Shown: piece after piece, positions 19,154 through 29,127 of the stretch
How the letters are laid out: each line of letters starts with the position of its first letter
How positions within the stretch are numbered: position 1 is the first letter of the stretch
NCBI GenBank assembly: GCA_905221605.1
Contig: CAJNDS010000723.1
Span: 50,001-80,829 of the forward strand
Source of the DNA: Symbiodinium natans
Lineage: Eukaryota > Sar > Dinophyceae > Suessiales > Symbiodiniaceae
Reading direction: 5' to 3'
Length of the DNA stretch: 30,829 nt
Made by a program: the position numbers and the translations under genes
Notes under the pieces: model-generated
Database searches by the model: none
Told to the model about the DNA's origin: nothing
Seen by the model: only the letters and a program-made list of their open reading frames with translations

Positions 19154-19170
19154 GCCGACGGAGGGTCGGC
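19154..19170. other. Perfect 6-bp-stem hairpin
   Basis: GCCGAC and GTCGGC flank a five-base loop GGAGG. An AT-rich stretch follows on the right. No role can be assigned. Confidence 0.45.
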
Positions 19171-19940
19171 GGATATTCACAAAATCGTATAACAATAACA
19201 AGTTTTGAAAGATAATTGTGAATTGTTACATGTTTCTCCCCCCCTCCAAATCATAATCCCAGAATCCCAGGGAAGTGGGGCGGGCTTTCTGTGCTGGCAG
19301 ATCGACCGGCCTTAAGACCCCATACACACCCTACATCTCTAGATTCCTTTTTCTCTAAGGATCGTTTCATGGGCATGGTCCCTTACCCTCCTTAAAGGGT
19401 TTTGAGGAAGGGCCCCCCCTGCTGTGAAAGGCGGAGGCTTCGACTCCGATGCGAGGTGCCTCCTGTTTGAAAATCTTCTATATCTCTACCCGCATTCGTT
19501 GCGAATGCGCAGTGTAACGCTCGTATTTAGTTGCAGCACTGCGGCTATATGAGTAGATTCACAAACTGGCAAATGGGAAGCATGAAAGAATCTTCCGGCA
19601 ACCTAGGCTCGCGTAAGCAAAACATGGGCGCGTAAGTAAGGTTCGTGTATATATAAGTCACAGGGTTCGCCACGGTTTCCGCATGCTTGCGTAGGCTGAG
19701 CTATGTTATGCTACATTTGTTCTCAGCATTCGTAGACGTGTAGAACTGAGCACGAACACAATGACACAGCACTATATGTGCGCAGGCTATGATAGCGATC
19801 CCGAAGCGTTGCTTGCAACATGTCCGTGCAGGCGCGCCTGGATTGGAGCCGTGCGAGCCAGGCTGGACCTCGAGGGCTTGGGCGTCTTGGAAAATTCCCC
19901 AAACAGTGCTTGCACAATGGGGTTCTTACGTTCAGAGTAA
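19171..19940. other. No supportable gene; one perfect hairpin at 19491-19509
   Basis: CGCATTCG and CGAATGCG pair perfectly (8 bp) around the three-base loop TTG at 19491-19509. A TATATATAAG word lies near 19649, but dinoflagellate promoters generally lack a canonical TATA box and no gene follows. No RNA family could be recognised. Confidence 0.4.
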
Positions 19941-19949
19941 AGGAATTGG

Positions 19950-20610
19950 TTGCGGGCCGCAACGGCGCACGCAGCGGTGGGGCGGGGCCTTGGTTTCGAC
20001 GCTGGCGCTGTGGTTTCGCGCGAATTCCTGAGTTCCAGCCTCTTCTGGCCTCTGGGGGGGGCCACTTAGGTTGCGGGCCGCAACGGCGCACGCGGTGGGG
20101 CGGGGCCTTCGTTTCGACGCTCCCGCGAATTCCGTTGCGTTTCGAAGCACTCCCGCTGTGGTTTCGCGCGAATTCCGGCCTTTCTGGCCCGTTCTGGCTT
20201 CTTCTGGGGGGGCCACTTAGGTTGCGGGCCGCAACGGCGCACGCGGTGAGGCGGGAATTCGTTTCGATGCTCCCGCTGTGGTTTCGCGCGAATTGCGTTG
20301 CGTTTCGATGCTCCCGCTTTGGTTTCGTGGCCTCTTCAGGCCTCTTCTGGGGGGGCCACTTAGGTTTCGGGCCGCAACGGCGCACGCGGTGGGGCGGGGC
20401 GTTCGTTTCGATGCTCTCGCTGTGGTTTCGCGCGAATTCCGTTGCGTTTCGACGCTGCCGCTGTGATTTCGCGCGAATTCCGTTGCGTTTCGATCGCGCG
20501 AATACCTGCCTCTTCTGGCCTCTTGTGGGGGGGCCATGCGCTTAGATTGCGGGCCGCATTTTTCGAGACCTCTTCTGGCCTCCTTTGGCCTCTTCTGGCC
20601 CTCCTCACTG
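19950..20610. repeat. Irregular GC-rich tandem repeats
   Basis: Units open with TTGCGGGCCGCAACGGCGCA (itself an inverted repeat TTGCGG/CCGCAA) near 19950, 20071, 20222, 20366 and, truncated, 20547. Spacings of 121, 151, 144 and 181 bp reflect variable numbers of the inner word GTTTCGCGCGAATTCCGTTG with TTTCGACGCTCCCGCTGTG, and of CCTCTTCTGGCCTC. Long frames on both strands (minus strand rich in Arg, Pro, Asn) are by-products of the repetition. Confidence 0.88.
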
Positions 20611-20662
20611 TTTAGGGTCTACGCCGGCATAATTGCAGATGGTTTTCAGAGCGTTTGGGAAG

Positions 20663-20697
20663 TTTTTTTTTTTTTTTTTGGGGGGGGGGGGGGGGGG
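20663..20697 (+). repeat. T17-G18 homopolymer junction
   Basis: A run of seventeen T passes directly into a run of eighteen G. Run lengths may be affected by sequencing error. Confidence 0.9.
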
Positions 20698-20699
20698 AG

Positions 20700-21508
20700 A
20701 TTTTGGCGAGCATGTGGGGGCTGAGGGGTAATTATGTTCACCGAAGCGGAAGACGGAGGCCCCGTGCATGTTGGTGCAGACTGTGGCCAGGTAGCTATGA
20801 TGCGTCCTGGGCTCAACATGGCAGTTGGCGCCTCTGGGCGTGAAGCACCTTAATTGTGCATTCCAGCATGTGCAACAGACGCGGCGCCCCAAATTCCTGC
20901 GAACGTCGTGTCTCCACCCATTCGGTGCCGGACCCCGAGTTGATCGTGTATGAGGTGTGGTTCGGATGCCAAGGCCGCATCATCTGGCCGACAATGTCCA
21001 GCCAGAGATCCAGGATGATGAAATCGCACTCACCTCAGAATTGTGGAGGAATTGAAAGTCTTTTGAGCCCGAAGACTTCCGTTCTTCACTGGTGCTCTAG
21101 GCTTTGGACCGGGCGCTTTTGTGTTGGCTGTTTGTTTTTGTAATAATTGTTGCATGAATCCCATGCTCGTCATTTTTCTGGGTCCCTTTTGCAGGTTTGA
21201 TCTTGAAGCTCAAAGGTGGCCAAGACCAGCAGTGTTCTTTGTGTTTAAGAGGATGATTGGCGCAGGGCGCAGGGCCTGCGGGTTCGCAGCGTCACTGGCT
21301 TAGTCTGGCTACTCAGCGCTTTTTCGTGGTTTCTGTGCGCATGTCAAGGGCCGAGTTGTATTGTAGTGAGGAGTCCTCATGGCTGCTTAAAGCAGCTTTT
21401 GGTTGTAGCTGGGGCATTCACTTTACCCAGCAGCAGACCCCGGAATCTTCCAGCCCTGCACCGCAATGGATCACCATTCTGTAGCACTGTAGCATTCTTT
21501 AACATGTA
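20700..21508. other. No supportable gene; unassigned DNA
   Basis: No recognisable domain, RNA gene or ordered repeat is visible between the GC-rich repeats on the left and the 212-bp array on the right. Confidence 0.35.
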
Positions 21509-23684
21509 GGGATGAAAGCCGTGCATCCGACTCCGTCTCGACAGCGGAAGAGATTAATCCTGAGCTTTGCTGTGCTCTGCGCAGGCTCCACACAGCTCAA
21601 GCAGAGGCGATGATCCTTTGTCGGTGGACGACCCTTCGGCAAAGCAAGGGGCAGACAAGGCACGGGGTTTGTGCTTCCGTTCGTCTCGTTGGCTTCGTGC
21701 CCTTGTCTGTTGAGCCTGTAGGGATAAAAGCCGTGCATCCGACTCCGTCTCGACAGCGGAAGAGATTAATCCTGAGATTTGCTGTGCTCTGCGCAGGCTC
21801 CACACAGCTCAAGCAGAGGCGATGATCCTTTGTCGGTGGACGACCCTTCGGCAAAGCAAGGGGCAGACAAGGCACGGGGTTTGTGCTTCCGTTCGTCTCG
21901 TTGGCTTCGTGCCCTTGTCTGTTGAGCCTGTAGGGATAAGAGCCGTGCATCCGACTCCGTCTCGACAGCGGAAGAGATTAATCCTGAGCTTTGCTGTGCT
22001 CTGCGCAGGCTCCACACAGCTCAAGCAGAGGCGATGATCCTTTGTCGGTGGACGACCCTTCGGCAAAGCAAGGGGCAGACAAGGCACGGGGTTTGTGCTT
22101 CCGTTCGTCTCGTTGGCTTCGTGCCCTTGTCTGTTGAGCCTGTAGGGATAAAAGCCGTGCATCCGACTCCGTCTCGACAGCGGAAGAGATTAATCCTGAG
22201 CTTTGCTGTGCTCTGCGCAGGCTCCACACAGCTCAAGCAGAGGCGATGATCCTTTGTCGGTGGACGACCCTTCGGCAAAGCAAGGGGCAGACAAGGCACG
22301 GGGTTTGTGCTTCCGTTCGTCTCGTTGGCTTCGTGCCCTTGTCTGTTGAGCCTGTAGGGATAAAAGCCGTGCATCCGACTCCGTCTCGACAGCGGAAGAG
22401 ATTAATCCTGAGCTTTGCTGTGCTCTGCGCAGGCTCCACACAGCTCAAGCAGAGGCGATGATCCTTTGTCGGTGGACGACCCTTCGGCAAAGCAAGGGGC
22501 AGACAAGGCACGGGGTTTGTGCTTCCGTTCGTCTCGTTGGCTTCTTGCCCTTGTCTGTTGAGCCTGTAGGGATAAAAGCCGTGCATCCGACTCCGTCTCG
22601 ACAGCGGAAGAGATTAATCCTGAGCTTTGCTGTGCTCTGCGCAGGCTCCACACAGCTCAAGCAGAGGCGATGTTCCTTTGTCAATAGACGACCCTTCGGC
22701 AAAGCAAGGGGCAGACAAGGCACGGGGTTTGTGCTTCCGTACGTTCGTTGGCTTTCTTGCCCTTGTCACTGTTGAGCCTGTAGGGATAAAAGCCGTGCAT
22801 CCCTCCGTCTCGACAGCGGAAGAGATTAATCCTGAGCTTTGCTGTGCTCTGCGCAGGCTCCACACAGCTCAAGCAGAGGCGATGACCCTTTGTCAATAGA
22901 CGACCCTTGGGCAAAGCAAGGGGCAGACAAGGCACGGGGTTTGTGCTTCCGTACGTCTCGTTGGCTTCTTGCCCTTGTCACTGTTGAGCCTGTAGGGATA
23001 AAAGCCGTGCATCCGACTCCGTCTCGACAGCGGAAGAGATTAATCCTGAGCTTTGCTGTGCTCTGCGCAGGCTCCACACAGCTCAAGCAGAGGCGATGAC
23101 CCTTTGTCAATAGACGACCCTTCGGCAAAGCAAGGGGCAGACAAGGCACGGGGTTTGTGCTTCCGTACGTCTCGTTGGCTTCTTGCCCTTGTCACTGTTG
23201 AGCCTGTAGGGATAAAAGCCGTGCATCCGACTCCGTCTCGACAGCGGAAGAGATTAATCCTGAGCTTTGCTGTGCTCTGCGCAGGCTCCACACAGCTCAA
23301 GCAGAGGCGATGATCCTTTGTCAATAGACGACCCTTGGGCAAAGCAAGGGGCAGACAAGGCACGGGGTTTGTGCTTCCGTACGTCTCGTTGGCTTCTTGC
23401 CCTTGTCACTGTTGAGCCTGTAGGGATAAAAGCCGTGCATCCGACTCCGTCTCGACAGCGGAAGAGATTAATCCTGAGCTTTGCTGTGCTCTGCGCAGGC
23501 TCCACACAGCTCAAGCAGAGGCGATGATCCTTTGTCAATAGACGACCCTTGGGCAAAGCAAGGGGCAGACAAGGCACGGGGTTTGTGCTTCCGTTCGACT
23601 CGTTGGCTTCTTGTCCTTGTCACTGTTGAGCCTGTAGGGATAAAAGCCGTGCGTCCGACTCTGTCTCGACAGCGGAAGAGATTA
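21509..23684. repeat. Tandem array of ten 212/214-bp units plus a partial unit
   Basis: The anchor GTGCATCCGACTCCGTCTCG begins at 21521, 21733, 21945, 22157, 22369, 22581, 22795, 23007, 23221, 23435 and 23649 (the copy near 22795 lacks two bases). The first five units carry TTTGTCGGTGGACGACCC and CCTTGTCTGTTGAG. From the sixth on, units carry TTTGTCAATAGACGACCC and CCTTGTCACTGTTGAG, which adds two bases. The array stops abruptly at AGAGATTA near 23684. Each unit can fold TGAGC...TGTG against CACA...GCTCA around a CTCTGCGCAGG centre. Frames of 71-117 codons recur once per unit on both strands and are repeat shadows. Confidence 0.96.
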
Positions 23685-23956
23685 CCCAACTCTTCGTTTC
23701 ACCTTGGCCCTACAGAGCCTGCTTTGGGAATCTGCGTTGGGGCAGGTCGAATTTGCCCCTCCATGTGTTAATATGACGTGTATTTAGTTGCAGTTGCTCG
23801 CTCTTGATGTCCATCCCCCAACCCCCCCCCCCCCTCAATTCCGGCCCCAACAACGGCAAGGCACGGGCATGCGTGGGTAGTTGGTCCTGGCATTGAAACG
23901 CATGGAAGCTGCACTGCCGACCTTGCACAGAGAGAGACAGAGAGAGACCTCCCTCA

Positions 23957-24319
23957 CCTTAATCCGAGCACCTGTTTAATTGGGAGGGGCGCCCCCCCCC
24001 CCCCCAAAATAAGGAAGGCAGGGTTCCCAAAATAAGGAAGGCAGGGTTCCGCAATAATTGGACCATGGCCCTGCATTGATTCTCTATTAAAAACAATAGG
24101 CTGCAGATCCCTGAGGTGCTGTAGCTCCGCATCTCCGCAAGCAAAACAAGAAGCCTGCCGACAGATTTTTGAACCCCCCCCAAAATTTTTTCTTTAATTG
24201 TGGGGGGTTATGCCCATACGAAATCCACCGCAATGGAAAGTAGTCTTCCGGCGGGCTTCCGGAGAAAAAAAACTCTTTAAATATGGGGGGGTTTAATTAA
24301 ACAGGTGCTCGGATTAAGG
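23957..24319. mobile_element. MITE-like element with perfect 25-bp terminal inverted repeats
   Basis: The 25 bases from 23957 to 23981 (CCTTAATCCGAG ... TTTAATT) recur as an exact reverse complement at 24295-24319. The whole is 363 bp, too short to encode a transposase and with no convincing frame, as expected for a non-autonomous DNA transposon. Just inside both ends lie a C run and then AT-rich sequence, a weak continuation of the terminal symmetry. The interior has a 23-bp direct duplication (24003-24048, CCCAAAATAAGGAAGGCAGG...) and a C6/G6 inverted pair (24172-24179 with 24202-24209). I see no clear target-site duplication; the flanks are GA-rich on both sides. It could instead be a foldback made by a local inversion. 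Confidence 0.6.
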
Positions 24320-24338
24320 GCCATGATTGCTGCAGGAT

Positions 24339-24339
<1 letters not shown>

Positions 24340-24369
<30 letters not shown>
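24340..24369 (+). repeat. (GA)n microsatellite
   Basis: Fifteen GA dinucleotides directly right of the inverted-repeat element. Confidence 0.95.
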
Positions 24370-24373
<4 letters not shown>

Positions 24374-24503
24374 CTCGCGAACAGGCGACCCTTTGAAGAG
24401 CGAGTGGGCCCAGTGACATCGTGGAGGGCAATAGGAGGGAACCCACTCAGTTCAACGTGGGCACACCAGATGCCGGGGTTCGAACCCATGCCGGAGGCTA
24501 CAA
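24370..24503. other. Segment with a tRNA-like B-box word
   Basis: GGTTCGAACCC near 24477 matches the internal B-box/T-loop word of tRNA genes and tRNA-derived SINEs. GTGGGCCCAGTGAC near 24402 is a loose A-box-like word about 70 bp upstream. The T-stem does not pair properly on either strand and no cloverleaf can be drawn, so it is not a tRNA. A tRNA-derived SINE fragment is possible. The segment lies between two GA tracts. Confidence 0.2.
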
Positions 24504-24561
24504 AGAGAGAGCGAGCGAGAGAGAGAGAGAGAGAGAGAGGGGGAGGGGGGGAGGGGGGGGG
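24504..24561 (+). repeat. (GA)n then G-rich purine tract
   Basis: An imperfect GA repeat (24504-24540) passes into GGGAGGGGGGGAGGGGGGGG and ends at a short C run. The whole is a nearly pure purine strand of about 58 bases. Confidence 0.9.
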
Positions 24562-25635
24562 ACCCCCTCCGGGACTATCGTCATGTCCGGCCCTAGGCCA
24601 AAATCTGACATGTTGGCCTTTCTACAAGCCTGACGGTTTGCAAGGGCCAGCACGTGTAGGACGTTGCAGGAGATAGCGCTGCTCCTCAACGAAGTGGCAG
24701 CGGCCGCAAGCGCAGCGGCAGAGGCAGTTTGCATGCATCCTCTTTTTGCTCAGGCCATGTCATACATGAGCACGATTGAGCCAGTGTATGTTCTGCTTCT
24801 TTGAGCCTTCATTTTACCTTCAACCAAGCCTTAGCACAATCGCCCTGACATGAGGCTAGCTAAAGCTGCCAAGAACGCCAGCTAGCGGATCCCGGCTCGA
24901 AGTTCAGAAGCCCAACCATCAAATCCACAACAAACCCAAAAAGCCGTGAAGAACCCTTAAGCAACCCTCACCACCTTCACCAAAGCGAAGGCGCAGTCCA
25001 TCGTGGAGTCCCAGGCCCCCCAAGGGGGCTTGGAGTCTCCGCTTATGCATAAGGCAGCTTCCGGAATCAAAAGGGCTTCTGGCATTAGGTTCACAACAGG
25101 TTTAGGGTTTTCAGGGTATATTTTATTCGGCCGCGGACCAGGATTCAGAAAAACAGGGAGGCTTCGTATGAAGAATTGTTTTATGGTTTTTGAGACGGAA
25201 TTCATTCGTCCCCAATCCCAAGTGCCAAGTGGTGCCCAGTGCCCTCCCCAAAACAGTTCTCAAAGGTCTCAGCTACTGTAACCGTAGCCTGCGCGCATGC
25301 TTTCAAAATTTTGCTTTGGATTGTTTGGGGCCGCATCCGCTTCCTGTTCTTGGCAGGCCATGCCCCGCAACCTGAAACTAGATACCCAGAGACAGGAGAA
25401 GCACTTCAGAACCCTACTGTGTGGGCCATCAACATGCATTGCGAGGCTACTCCTGATGCTTCTTCATTGGCGCAAGAGGCACGTGCCTCACGAAGCTTTG
25501 AAGCCGAGGGCGTGTTGGATCTAAAGCTTTTGAATTCACGTTGGAATGCCACTACATCAAACAGTGCAATTACGCTTCAGAGAGTACAGTATGGAGGGCC
25601 TATTTTTTTGGGTCTTTTTTTGTTGTTGTTTTTTT

Positions 25636-26037
25636 TGTGTAATGGGGGGGCTGCCCCCCAACCCCCCCGTTTTTTTTTCAGCCGTGCAGAGCGTGCTTCA
25701 AAGCCCAAGAAACTTGTTGACACCCATCATGTGAGCAGGGTGTTTGTACTGGGGGGCGCAGACCCCCCAACCCCCCCCCGCTTCTTTTTAGCCGTACCAG
25801 CGTGCTTCAAAGCCCAAGAAACTAGTTGAAAAACATCGTGTGAGCATTGTGTTTGCAAATGGGGGGCTGCGCCCCCTCCAACCCCCCCGCTTTTTTTAAG
25901 CCGTGCAGAGTGCGCTTCAAAGCGCAAGAAACTTGTTGACACCCATCATGTGAGCAGGGTGTTTGCAAATGGGGGGCGCAGACCCAGAAACTAGTTGAAA
26001 AACATCGTGTGAGCATTGTGTTTGCAAATGGGGGGGG

Positions 26038-26071
<34 letters not shown>

Positions 26072-26385
26072 CGTTTTTTTAAGCCGTGCAGAGCGCGCTT
26101 CAAAGCCCAAGAAATTGTTGACACCCATCATGTGAGCAGGGTGTTTGCAAACGGGGGGGGGGGCTGCGCCCCCCCCCCAACCCCGCCCCACTTTTTTCAA
26201 AGCCGTTTGTTGACACCATCATGTGAGCAGGGTGTTTGCAAATGGGGGGGGGGGGGGGCCCCCCCCCCCCCCCCCCCCAAAACCCCCCCGCTTCTTTTAG
26301 GCCGAACCAAGCGTGCTTCAAAGCCCAAGAAACTACCCCCTTTTAAGCCGTACCAAGCGTGCTTCAAAGCCCAAGAACTCCGTCC
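25636..26385. repeat. Tandem ~110-bp units with G-run/C-run foldbacks
   Basis: The anchor GCTTCAAAGCCCAAGAA starts at 25695, 25804, 25914, 26097, 26315 and 26361, with truncated units near 25986 and 26207. A full unit runs TTGTTGACACCCATCATGTG, AGCAGGGTGTTTGCAAATG, a G run, CTGCG, a C run, a T-rich stretch, then AGCCGTGCAGAGCGTGCTTC. Every unit's centre is a G-run/C-run foldback such as GGGGGGCTGCGCCCCCC; the extremes are 30 consecutive C at 26041-26070 and G15C20 at 26244-26278. A 321-codon plus-strand frame starting at 26009 is a by-product. Homopolymer lengths may be unreliable. Confidence 0.92.
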
Positions 26386-26510
26386 AAAATGTAAAGAAAA
26401 TAAAGTTTTCCCTATGAAAAACCAACGAAAACCTAAGGGAAATGACAGGAAATCCGTCCAAAATGTAAGGAAAGTAGAGTTTTTCCTAGAGAAAACCAAG
26501 AAAATCGACA
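26382..26510. repeat. Two A-rich direct repeats, 73 bp apart
   Basis: CCGTCCAAAATGTAAAGAAA (26382) and CCGTCCAAAATGTAAGGAAA (26455) begin two diverged copies of a 73-bp A-rich unit, each followed by an AGTTTT/TCCTA and AAAACCAA word. Confidence 0.75.
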
Positions 26511-27265
26511 AAAAAAAACAAAAAAAATACCCACAAAAAAACTCCACCTGGTCTAATTTTTGCATCTGCTTGGGTGGGGTCCATGTTGAAAGCCCAAAGT
26601 GCGAAGCCCTGACCCTAAGCCCAAGCAACGCGGTCTGCTTGGCGGGAAAAACAACGCTACGAAAAAGGCACCGCCACCAACAAGAGCAACAATTGTCAGC
26701 ACTTGCGCGCGCCGCCTCGGCAGCTGGGCCGGTTCACGTCCCAAGGCCCAGGAAATTCCAAAAGCCTTTCTCAGCCGAATTAGGGCTTTGTAGGCTTGGA
26801 GGGTTGACCCAAGCCCAGGAAAATTCCTGGAGGGCGCAGAGGGGGTTTCTCAGGCAGGGTCCCAAAAAGTGCCCAATCAGGGTGGCGTCCCGGGTTGGGA
26901 AGGAGACCAAATCTTGGACCAGCTGGGGTCACCACGAGGCAGGAAACTTACCTCTGCCAGGAAGCACACCCTAACATCAGGAAAGGACACAAATATGACC
27001 CGAAGCCAGGCAGCACATAGCTTGAGCACATACAATAAAAAAAATCTTTTCTCTGAGGCCAGCGAAAGTGCCAATCTCACAGAATGTGGCTACGGTTGTA
27101 GACGGTCCAAAGCAAGCCGGAAGGAACAAAGACCCAAACTAAGCCGGGGGCTAGCAGGGCTCCAGTGGACTGCCTACACAGGGCACCATAAGGCTAGAGT
27201 CTAGCTGTAAGGGCCGGCTGGCCGGGGGTCACTGCATTTCGGATCCGAGGGCTTGGAGGAGAGGA
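26511..27265. other. No supportable gene; unassigned DNA
   Basis: The plus frame stays open to 26974 from the upstream repeats but shows no recognisable domain. Nothing ordered is visible. Confidence 0.35.
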
Positions 27266-27270
27266 TCAGG

Positions 27271-27302
27271 AGAGGGAGAGGGAGAGAGAGAGAGAGAGAG
27301 AG
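27271..27302 (+). repeat. (GA)n microsatellite
   Basis: GGGAGAGG words lead into about ten pure GA dinucleotides. Confidence 0.9.
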
Positions 27303-27619
27303 CCAGCCATGACGACTGAGTTTTTAAATGCCCTTTTCTTACAGCTCAGAACCACCACAATTCCCCCCCCCCCCCGCCCCCTCCCCTTACCATCCCCACC
27401 GTGAATCCCCACCCCTCGTTTCCTGACGGTCGACGGGCCGGCCAGCCTCATTGCAGAGCTACAGGGCCGTGACGAGCATGAGGCAGCAGGGTTAGCTTAG
27501 GTGGAGTAGGTTGAAAGTTGAGACGTAAATCCGCAGTTGGCTTGAACGTGCTCTGTTGTCCAAGGCCTGGAAAAGCTCAACACTCTTTCTACAACATCCG
27601 TAAACCGTAGTTCGTGTTC

Positions 27620-27720
27620 AGAATTCGAGTTTTTCCAAATGAGGTAGCTGCAAGCCAGAAGGAGCCAGCAGCAACATTGGAGGCCGAGGTGCAAAGGGCT
27701 GCTATTGAGGTAGACGTGCA
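27620..27720 (+). other. Coiled-coil-like frame fragment
   Basis: The plus frame reads VAASQKEPAATLEAEVQRAA then IEVDVQ, an Ala/Glu/Leu-rich helical stretch resembling in style, but not in sequence, the relics at 14.4-15.1 kb. It could be an exon of an unrecognised protein. No start, splice pair or neighbouring exon can be supported. Confidence 0.2.
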
Positions 27721-27958
27721 GTGGACCAAGATGAGCGTTTCGTCAGTTTTGAGATCTTCGCACAGGCTGCCGCACTGCATGAGCGGAGCCGTGGTTCACA
27801 GGCCAGCGTCTACCAATGCACCGGAGCAGTCAAGTGGGAAGGCATCCATAAAATGTGCTGATTAGGAAACATCTTGCGCCACTGGCCTGGACCTTATACT
27901 GGTAGATGTGCCAAGCTGTATTGTTTGAAAGGGGGGTTGTTTCTTGCGTCTGCGGGAG

Positions 27959-28112
27959 TATACGGGAGAAGGGCCTATTTAGGGAGATGGGGTTAGCGCA
28001 GCACAATACAGCAGCGGAATCGGTCATGTTTTCTACGCTTGAGGTAAGAAGAAGGCCTTCGGTAGACCCAACGTGTTAATTAATCAGGTTGTGCAAGAGG
28101 AATGCAGTTCTG
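27959..28112. repeat. Dispersed duplicated block, copy A
   Basis: This block (TACGGGAGAAGGGCCTATTT ... GAGGAATGCAGTTCTG) aligns over its whole length with 29525-29679. Shared landmarks are GCACAATACAGCAGC, TGTTTTCT, ACGCTTGAG, the 20-base string CCTTCGGTAGACCCAAC, and GAGGAATGCAGTTCTG. Matching reading frames are interrupted in this copy, so it is a decayed coding segment or a non-coding dispersed repeat. Confidence 0.7.
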
Positions 28113-28590
28113 CAACATGTTATACATTCCCCCTCTTTCCTTCCGGAAGACCGCTCAGATGGTGCACACTATGCCCCAAGACTGAAGACTTTGCACCTTG
28201 CTGCTGTTTCAGGGCTTATCGGGTGTTCAGGCCTCCTGAAGTTTCAACTCTTGGTTCAAGACCTTTTCTTAACAATCGAACCAATAAAGCTGCTTAGGGC
28301 CCAACATGCCCTGGAACCTCAGTTGGAAAACTTGGCCTTTTCTTGAGGACTCAGAAACCAGCAACGCGCTTGCACTACCTATGTTGGTAAATCGAGTTGG
28401 CTAACTCAATCCGAGCGGAGTTTGAAAAGATTTTCTTCTGCTGTGTTTTGCGCATTTGTTTATGCAGTATGACCCAAGCGCTTGAAATGCTTCAATCACA
28501 CGTATGGCCGGAGAATGCCGGGGAGCCCAGCATGATTTGAAACAGCATGCAACCTAAGCCCGACCTACAAAGGTTTTTTTGAGGCAGTGT

Positions 28591-29127
28591 TGGGGTTTTG
28601 GGCTGTCACGGTCTCGTCCGCTTCTAGGGGTTTTGGGCTGTCACGGTCTCGTCCGCTTCTGATCGCTTCTAGGGGTTTTGGGCTGTCACTGTCTCGTCCG
28701 CTTCTAGGGGTTTTGGGCTGTCACGGTCTCGTGCGCTTCTAGCGGCTTAGGGCTGTCACCGTCTCGTCCGCTTCTAGGGGTTTTGGGCTGTCACGGTCTC
28801 GTCCGCTTCTAGGGGTTTTGGGCTGTCACGGTCTCGTCCGCTTCTGATCGCTTCTAGGGGTTTTGGGCTGTCACTGTCTCGTCCGCTTCTAGGGGTTTTG
28901 GGCTGTCACGGTCTCGTGCGCTTCTAGCGGCTTAGGGCTGTCACCGTCTCGTCCGCTTCTAGGGGTTTTGGGCTGTCACGGTCTCGTCCGCTTCTAGGGG
29001 TTTTGGGCTGTCACGGTCTCGTCCGCTTCTGATCGCTTCTAGGGGTTTTGGGCTGTCACTGTCTCGTCCGCTTCTAGGGGTTTTGGGCTGTCACGGTCTC
29101 GTGCGCTTCTAGCGGCTTAGGGCTGTC
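28591..29127. repeat. 35-bp tandem repeat in a 185-bp higher-order unit
   Basis: The basic unit AGGGGTTTTGGGCTGTCACG + GTCTCGTCCGCTTCT is 35 bp. Five variants follow in fixed order: standard; standard with an extra GATCGCTTCT (45 bp); one with CACTGTCTC; one with CTCGTGCG; and one starting AGCGGCTTAGGG with CACCGTCTC. This 185-bp block occurs at 28591-28775, 28776-28960 and 28961-29127, the last truncated. As 35 is not a multiple of three, no frame is maintained. Confidence 0.96.

Noticed and set aside
19648-19657. TATATATAAG as a TATA box
   Set aside because: No gene follows, and AT-rich words of this size occur by chance.
19723-20545. 220-241 codon frames on both strands rich in Arg, Asn and Pro
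   Set aside because: They are two readings of the GC-rich tandem repeats. Both strands being open together is explained by repetition.
21499-23689. Recurrent 71-117 codon frames on both strands
   Set aside because: They repeat with the 212/214-bp array and are by-products of it.
26009-26974. 321-codon plus-strand frame, the longest in the window
   Set aside because: Its first third is the ~110-bp repeat with poly-Pro from C runs, it depends on uncertain homopolymer lengths, and its last two thirds have no recognisable domain.
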